From Acholeplasmataceae bacterium (GTDB lineage Bacteria; Bacillota_I; Bacilli_A; Acholeplasmatales; Acholeplasmataceae): a DNA stretch of 9,344 bases. Both the position numbers and the translations under genes were made by a program. The notes beneath the pieces were generated by a model that worked only from the letters and a program-made list of their open reading frames with translations, did not search any database and had not been told where the DNA came from. Of this stretch, positions 5,282-9,344 are shown piece after piece; positions within the stretch are counted from its first letter, which is position 1, and each line of letters begins with the position of its first letter. The stretch spans positions 1 through 9,344 of the forward strand of contig JAAYNT010000042.1 in NCBI GenBank assembly GCA_012520715.1, written 5' to 3'.

Positions 5282-6454
5282 TTATTTAACTCTTAATACT
5301 TCTCTTGCAATCATTACTTCTTCATCAGTTTTAATTGCATATACTTTAACTTTTGATTCACAACAGTTAATTTCTTCTAAACCACGAGTTTTATTTTTCT
5401 TTTCACTTAGTTTTACACCTAAGACTTCTAGTTTATTACAAATTAATTCTCTAACTTCCCAAGAGTTTTCGCCAATTCCGGCTGTAAATACTAGCGCATC
5501 TAACCCACCCATTAAAACGTAGTATGAACCAATATAGTCAACAATACGTTTAATTTGGATATCTAGCGCTAATTTACAACGGTCACAGCCGTTGTTCATC
5601 TCAGCTACGATATCACGGTTATCAGTATATTTTCCAGATACTCCAAGGTATCCTGATTTTTTATTTAATACTTCTAATAGTTCAGTTAGTGATAGGTTTT
5701 CTTCTTGTTGGACAAGACCTAAAATTGCAGGGTCAATATTACCTGATCTAGTTCCCATAGGAATTCCTTCGAGTGGTGTTAATCCCATTGTAGTATCAAT
5801 TGATTTACCATTTAATACAGCTGAAAGTGATGCTCCGTTACCTAAATGAAGAACGATAATTTTAGATTCTTCCCTTCCTAATAACTCAATTGCACGTTCT
5901 GATACATATTGGTGTGAAGTACCGTGGAATCCGTATTTTCTAACACCATATTTTTCATACCATTCGTATGGTGTAGCATACATAAAGTTTTCTCTTGGCA
6001 TCGTTGTATGAAATGTTGTATCAAAAACTGCTACTTGTTTAACATTAGGTAATGCTTTTCTAAATGATTCAATACCAATAATGTTAGCTGGGTTATGAAG
6101 TGGTGCAAGTGGATTTAACTTTCTTACTTCTTCAACGACTTCATCAGTAATAAGGGTTGATTCTAAAAACTTCTCTCCACCTTGAACTACTCTGTGTCCA
6201 ACTCCTTTGATTTCTTCTAAGTCTTTAATAATTTTGTGTTTGCTTAGAGCCTCAAATAACATTGAAACTGCCACTTTGTGGTCTTTAATCGGTGTTTTAG
6301 TTACTACTTTCTCACCATCTACTTCAATTGTAAAGACTGCTTTGTTAGAGCCAATTCTTTCAACTAATCCTTTGGTAATAACTTCTTCACTTGGCATTTC
6401 AAAAAGTTGAAATTTAAGTGATGAACTACCAGCGTTTACTGCAATAATTTTCAT
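5282..6454 (-). CDS. ackA: Acetate kinase
   Basis: Catalyses acetyl phosphate + ADP to acetate + ATP, the ATP-yielding last step of fermentative acetate production, in the cytosol. The protein has 390 residues, close to the usual 400. Family landmarks are all present: NAGSSSLKF (7-15), GHRVVQGGEKF (86-96), HNPAN (120-124), FDTTFHTTMP (144-153), YGFHGTSH (174-181), HLGNGAS (203-209), GIPMGTRSGNIDPA (230-243) and FTAGIGENS (323-331). By position these include the expected active-site Asn7, Arg88, His120, Asp145, His177, Asn206 and Arg236, plus an acidic EE near 378. The ATG at 6454 is preferred because GGAG (6467-6464) lies 9 nt upstream; the in-frame TTG at 6469 would put that site inside the gene. 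Its usual partner pta is not adjacent. It has its own promoter and shares the bidirectional terminator. Confidence 0.97.
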   Translation of the reverse strand: MKIIAVNAGSSSLKFQLFEMPSEEVITKGLVERIGSNKAVFTIEVDGEKVVTKTPIKDHKVAVSMLFEALSKHKIIKDLEEIKGVGHRVVQGGEKFLESTLITDEVVEEVRKLNPLAPLHNPANIIGIESFRKALPNVKQVAVFDTTFHTTMPRENFMYATPYEWYEKYGVRKYGFHGTSHQYVSERAIELLGREESKIIVLHLGNGASLSAVLNGKSIDTTMGLTPLEGIPMGTRSGNIDPAILGLVQQEENLSLTELLEVLNKKSGYLGVSGKYTDNRDIVAEMNNGCDRCKLALDIQIKRIVDYIGSYYVLMGGLDALVFTAGIGENSWEVRELICNKLEVLGVKLSEKKNKTRGLEEINCCESKVKVYAIKTDEEVMIAREVLRVK

Positions 6455-6481
6455 TTTTATTATCTCCAATCTTATAATTAT

Positions 6482-6510
6482 AATATAACTTAATAATATA
6501 ATATTTTCAA
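6482..6510 (-). promoter_or_regulatory. Promoter of ackA
   Basis: On the minus strand, TTGAAA (6510-6505, 5 of 6) and TATATT (6487-6482, 5 of 6) are spaced by exactly 17 bp. Transcription would start near 6475 and give a leader of about 20 nt containing the GGAG site. A 12-bp palindrome, TTATAATTATAA (6472-6483), covers the -10 end and start point but may be chance in such AT-rich DNA. No terminator is visible between the upstream hemolysin III gene (stop at 6533) and ackA, so read-through from that operon is also possible. Confidence 0.65.
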
Positions 6511-6532
6511 ATCATTTATTAATTTACGATAA

Positions 6533-7213
6533 TTAACCAATAAGGTAGAAATATATTGCAAAAAATTGAAATATTGTTCCACCCATTACAAAGAAATGCC
6601 AAATAAAATGAGAGTATTTAAATGGTCTAAGTGCATAAAATATAACACCAATTGAATAAGATAGACCGCCAGCAAGTATAAACCAAAATGCTAAATGTGA
6701 AAATAAAAACAATCTATTTATAAAAAATACCCCACTCCATCCAAGCAGTAAAAACAAAGTAATATGAAGTGTTTGATATTTATGTACTTTTACCGCTTTT
6801 AAAACGATTCCGGTTATGATTATTGCCCATTGGGCTCCTAACATAATCCATTTTAGTGGCGATGGTAATGCCACTAAAAATATAGGGGCAAAAGTACCAC
6901 CGATTAGTAAGTATATTGATACATGATCAAATCTTTTAAATACTGCCTTAACTGTAGATTCATTTTTAAAAGCATGATACATACATGAACTAGTATATAG
7001 TAGTATCATTGATACTCCAAAAATAGTTGATCCGACATATTCTTCTACTGTCTTACTTTTAATTAGTAATAAAATTAAGCCAACTATTCCAAGTAAAGCT
7101 GAAACCCCGTGACTAATTGAATTAGCAATCTCTTCTCCTAGTGACTGAGTTTTTGGTCTTCTTTGAAATCTTTTTTTATTTTCATTTGAGGTTATTGTAT
7201 TATTTGTATTCAT
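6533..7213 (-). CDS. Hemolysin III / PAQR family membrane protein
   Basis: A 226-residue integral membrane protein with seven predicted helices after a basic, soluble N-terminus of about 35 residues. Family motifs are intact: EEIANSISHGVSA (27-39), SSCMYHAF (75-82), RFDHVSIYLLIGGTFAP (94-110) and SHFIWHFF (201-208). By analogy with PAQR-family structures, His80, Asp96, His202 and His206 would line a metal-binding, hydrolase-like site in the membrane. Bacterial members are named for a reported haemolytic activity in Bacillus cereus, but their physiological role is unsettled, so the label should not be read as a toxin call. The ATG at 7213 overlaps the end of trmL by 14 nt; AAAGGAG lies 12 nt upstream, inside trmL, which implies coupled translation. 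Confidence 0.9.
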   Translation of the reverse strand: MNTNNTITSNENKKRFQRRPKTQSLGEEIANSISHGVSALLGIVGLILLLIKSKTVEEYVGSTIFGVSMILLYTSSCMYHAFKNESTVKAVFKRFDHVSIYLLIGGTFAPIFLVALPSPLKWIMLGAQWAIIITGIVLKAVKVHKYQTLHITLFLLLGWSGVFFINRLFLFSHLAFWFILAGGLSYSIGVIFYALRPFKYSHFIWHFFVMGGTIFQFFAIYFYLIG

Positions 7214-7736
7214 CTAAATAATTTGCTCCTTTCAATGTTTCAGGCTCCTCATCGTACAAGCCAACAAAATCATATTGTGATATCACTTCATAAGCTACAA
7301 TTGCAACTGCATTTGATAAATTAAGTGATCTTACATTATCGGTTGTTGGAATTCTAAAACATGAGTCTAAATTTTCTTTAAGTAAGTGCCTGTTTATACC
7401 TGTTGATTCACTTCCAAATAGTAAGTAAATATTTCCATCTGTCTTTTTAAAATTTATATTTTTATAATTTTTATGACCATATCTAGTTAAAAAGTAAAAA
7501 CTTCCTTTGTTTTTTGATTTAAAATCTTCATAATTTTCATAAACTTCAAATTGAAGTTTTGAAATATAATCAAGACCACTTCTTTTTAGATGTTTTTCTT
7601 CAAGTGAAAAACCAAGTGGCTTAATTAAGTGCAGTTTTGCACCAATTGCAACACAAGTTCTCATAATATTACCAGTATTTTGAGGTATTTCAGGTTCATA
7701 TAATACGATATTTAAGTTAAGATTGGGTTTCAACAT
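7200..7736 (-). CDS. trmL: tRNA (cytidine(34)-2'-O)-methyltransferase
   Basis: A SPOUT-fold enzyme that transfers methyl from S-adenosylmethionine to the 2'-OH of the wobble nucleotide of tRNA-Leu species. Of 178 residues, the core matches the family: NIVLYEPEIPQNTGNIMRTC near the N-terminus, IGAKLHLIKPLGF, YLLFGSESTGI, and the knot motif FRIPTTDNVRSLNLSNAVAI that binds the cofactor. The tail of about 25 residues after VAYEVISQYDF makes it somewhat longer than the roughly 157-residue E. coli enzyme. Start choice: ATG at 7736, with AAAGGA about 12 nt upstream. A TTG at 7739 has better spacing, and a TTG at 7757 would place the ribosome-binding site inside the gene. The start overlaps the end of the MATE gene by 20 nt and the end overlaps the hemolysin III gene, so this is the middle of a tightly packed operon. 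Confidence 0.93.
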   Translation of the reverse strand: MLKPNLNLNIVLYEPEIPQNTGNIMRTCVAIGAKLHLIKPLGFSLEEKHLKRSGLDYISKLQFEVYENYEDFKSKNKGSFYFLTRYGHKNYKNINFKKTDGNIYLLFGSESTGINRHLLKENLDSCFRIPTTDNVRSLNLSNAVAIVAYEVISQYDFVGLYDEEPETLKGANYLDEYK

Positions 7737-9123
7737 CAAAACGAACCGTCCTTTCAAGTGTGACTCTTCTTTTTAAAAATACATTAATTACTATGATTGC
7801 GGCATTACTAATCATCATTGCTATCCAAATGGTATGATAAGACCAACTTGGAAATGCCCAAGCTAATATATATAAAAGTGGAATTCTAATAAACCATAGT
7901 CTTACAACACCTGATATTAATGAAAGTCTTGCATGTCCACTTCCATTAAAAAAGGAATTATCTGCCCATATTACAGCCATCATTGGCTGAGTTAAAAGTA
8001 GCCAAAAAGAAAATGACATCGCTGGCTTCATAATATTATCACTAATTGTGTTACCTAGCAGTAATAATATTAAATGTTCTCTTAAAAAGATAAATGAGGT
8101 AGTTAAAACTACCGATGCTCCTAAAATAAACCCAAGCGCAATCCAATATGATTCTATTGCTCTTTTAGGATTATTATTACCAACATTATTACCAATATAA
8201 GTTGATAAAACAGTACTTACTGCCATTAAACTGTTAGAAATAAGTTGTGAAACTCTATTACCAGCTCCAAAACCAGAACTTATATCTTCACCGTAGTATA
8301 GTATTCTTGCTTGAATAATAATAAAACCAAGTGAATTAAGAGCTGATGCTGCCATCGCAGGAATCATAATTTTAAAAATATCTTTATTAGTTTCTTTATC
8401 AGGCTTCGTTTCATGAGTAGATACTCTTAAATTACTTCTTGTAAAAAATAAACCATATATTATAAATGGAAGACCAATAGATTGGCCGATTAATGTTGAC
8501 CAAGCTGCGCCTGCAACTCCCATATTTAATATATCGACAAATAACCAAGTAAGTACAACATTAACAAGTAGTCCAGAAATATTAATAACTCCTGGCAGTA
8601 ATGTTTTTCCTTCCGCTTGTCTAATTGCTTGATATATTAAAAATAAAAATACTGGTATAAATTCTAATGCTCTAATTCTAAAATAAGTACTTGCAAGGCC
8701 GACTGATGCTTCTTTAATGCCAATAAGTCTTACAATTGTTGGTGCTAATATTAATATTGCTGCCGTAATAATAAGTCCAGAAATAATTGTTAATGATAAA
8801 ATCTTACTTGCATATTTTTGAGCAAGATCTGGTCTTCTTGCTCCTAAATACTGACTAATTATTGTTACTGCAGCAACACTAAATGCAATTCCAACTGCCA
8901 TAAAGAAAAAGTAAGTAGGAAAGTGAACATTCATTATTGAAAGTGATGTTTCAACTAATGAATTATCAGACATTCGTGCAAGAAAGAAAACATCAACCAT
9001 ATCATGAAATGATTTTATTATATTATTTAGAAAAAGGGGTAATGCTAAAACTAGCATTCCCTTTAGTATTGGTTTTTCATATAAAATTATTTCTTGTTTT
9101 GTTTTCTTTTGTCGATGCTGCAT
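7717..9123 (-). CDS. MATE family multidrug/cation antiporter
   Basis: A 468-residue membrane protein with about twelve helices arranged as two homologous six-helix halves, typical of the MATE family (usual length 440-470). These transporters export organic cations or drugs in exchange for Na+ or H+. Half 1 shows LALPLFLNNIIKSFHDMVDVFFL (26-48) and VTIISQYLGARRPDLAQKY (86-104). Half 2 repeats the latter as STVLSTYIGNNVGNNNPKRA (303-322) and carries FGAGNRVSQLISN (285-297). A central cytoplasmic loop of charged residues (about 232-250) joins the halves. The ATG at 9123 lies one base after the pncB stop with only a weak AAGAAG site, so it is probably translated by ribosomes finishing pncB. The substrate cannot be deduced, and family membership alone does not show drug resistance. 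Confidence 0.93.
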   Translation of the reverse strand: MQHRQKKTKQEIILYEKPILKGMLVLALPLFLNNIIKSFHDMVDVFFLARMSDNSLVETSLSIMNVHFPTYFFFMAVGIAFSVAAVTIISQYLGARRPDLAQKYASKILSLTIISGLIITAAILILAPTIVRLIGIKEASVGLASTYFRIRALEFIPVFLFLIYQAIRQAEGKTLLPGVINISGLLVNVVLTWLFVDILNMGVAGAAWSTLIGQSIGLPFIIYGLFFTRSNLRVSTHETKPDKETNKDIFKIMIPAMAASALNSLGFIIIQARILYYGEDISSGFGAGNRVSQLISNSLMAVSTVLSTYIGNNVGNNNPKRAIESYWIALGFILGASVVLTTSFIFLREHLILLLLGNTISDNIMKPAMSFSFWLLLTQPMMAVIWADNSFFNGSGHARLSLISGVVRLWFIRIPLLYILAWAFPSWSYHTIWIAMMISNAAIIVINVFLKRRVTLERTVRFDVETQS

Positions 9124-9124
9124 T

Positions 9125-9344
9125 CTACTTCTTTATTTTACTATGTTCTTGAATTAATTTTTGTTTTAAATCCCATAATGGTTTAGATAAATCAACATAG
9201 TATCTATGTGGATATTCTAAACGTCTTACTTCTACCCAAAGTCTAGAAAGTTGGTCTTTTTTAGTTTCTCTAATTTCATCTAGAGTTGGTTTTTTATATA
9301 CTAATTTACCATTGTCATAAATAGTTGTAAGCATTGGTTCTACA
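9125..9344 (-). CDS. pncB: Nicotinate phosphoribosyltransferase, C-terminal fragment (cut by window edge)
   Basis: Converts nicotinate and PRPP to nicotinate mononucleotide in the NAD salvage pathway. Only the last 72 or so codons are present. Although an ATG occurs at 9334, the frame stays open to the window edge (V-E-P-M-L), and the residues belong to the end of a larger protein. The sequence GKLVYKKPTLDEIRETKKDQ, then LWVEVRRLEYPHRYYVDLSK and LWDLKQKLIQEHSK, is characteristic of the C-terminal domain of the bacterial enzyme. The stop is TAG at 9127-9125, one base before the MATE start, so pncB is presumably the first or an early gene of the pncB-MATE-trmL-hlyIII unit; its promoter is outside the window. 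The catalytic core cannot be assessed. Confidence 0.85.
   Translation of the reverse strand, partial: VEPMLTTIYDNGKLVYKKPTLDEIRETKKDQLSRLWVEVRRLEYPHRYYVDLSKPLWDLKQKLIQEHSKIKK

Noticed and set aside
5238..6410. Plus-strand open frames opposite ackA and other minus-strand genes
   Set aside because: They lie antisense to well-supported genes, have no ribosome-binding sites and show no recognisable protein features.
6455..6469. In-frame TTG start for ackA at 6469
   Set aside because: The same situation: the TTG overlaps the GGAG site that serves the ATG at 6454, and acetate kinases begin at M-K-I-I-A-V-N-A-G-S.

Overview
This is a strongly AT-rich, gene-dense bacterial window. Ribosome-binding sites are clear (GGAGG, AAGGAG) and code 11 fits: TGG encodes Trp, and TGA is a genuine stop at the ATGA junction of 4567-4570. 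The gene content, and a trigger factor gene followed directly by lon with no clpX between them, suggest an Acholeplasma- or Izemoplasma-like member of the Mollicutes/Tenericutes that keeps standard UGA usage. A related AT-rich Firmicute cannot be excluded. No insertion sequence, tRNA, rRNA or CRISPR array is visible.

Layout. Positions 1-1585 (minus strand) hold a protein quality-control pair: trigger factor (tig), then the first 94 codons of lon running off the left edge. A divergent intergenic region (1586-1853) carries a tig promoter candidate, a small inverted repeat, and a 64-nt imperfect hairpin built around 11-bp perfect arms. On the plus strand, 1854-2999 encodes a GNAT-fold protein of unknown substrate, ended by a terminator whose hairpin contains the stop codon. 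A promoter overlapped by a 19-bp palindrome then drives a two-gene operon: a DUF1538 polytopic membrane protein with two internal repeats (3071-4570), and a protein made of two PII-like domains (4567-5214). The second PII domain has its own strong Shine-Dalgarno site and in-frame ATG. A bidirectional terminator (5234-5266) separates this operon from the convergent minus-strand genes.

On the minus strand from the right edge, pncB (C-terminal end only), a MATE transporter, trmL and a hemolysin III/PAQR-family gene are nearly contiguous or overlapping and look like one transcription unit. Acetate kinase (ackA) follows behind its own good promoter.

The housekeeping genes (tig, lon, ackA, trmL, pncB) are routine. 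The least understood parts are the DUF1538/tandem-PII module, which looks like a membrane transporter or channel with a cytosolic nucleotide-sensing partner, and the structured leader or operator region in front of the GNAT gene.
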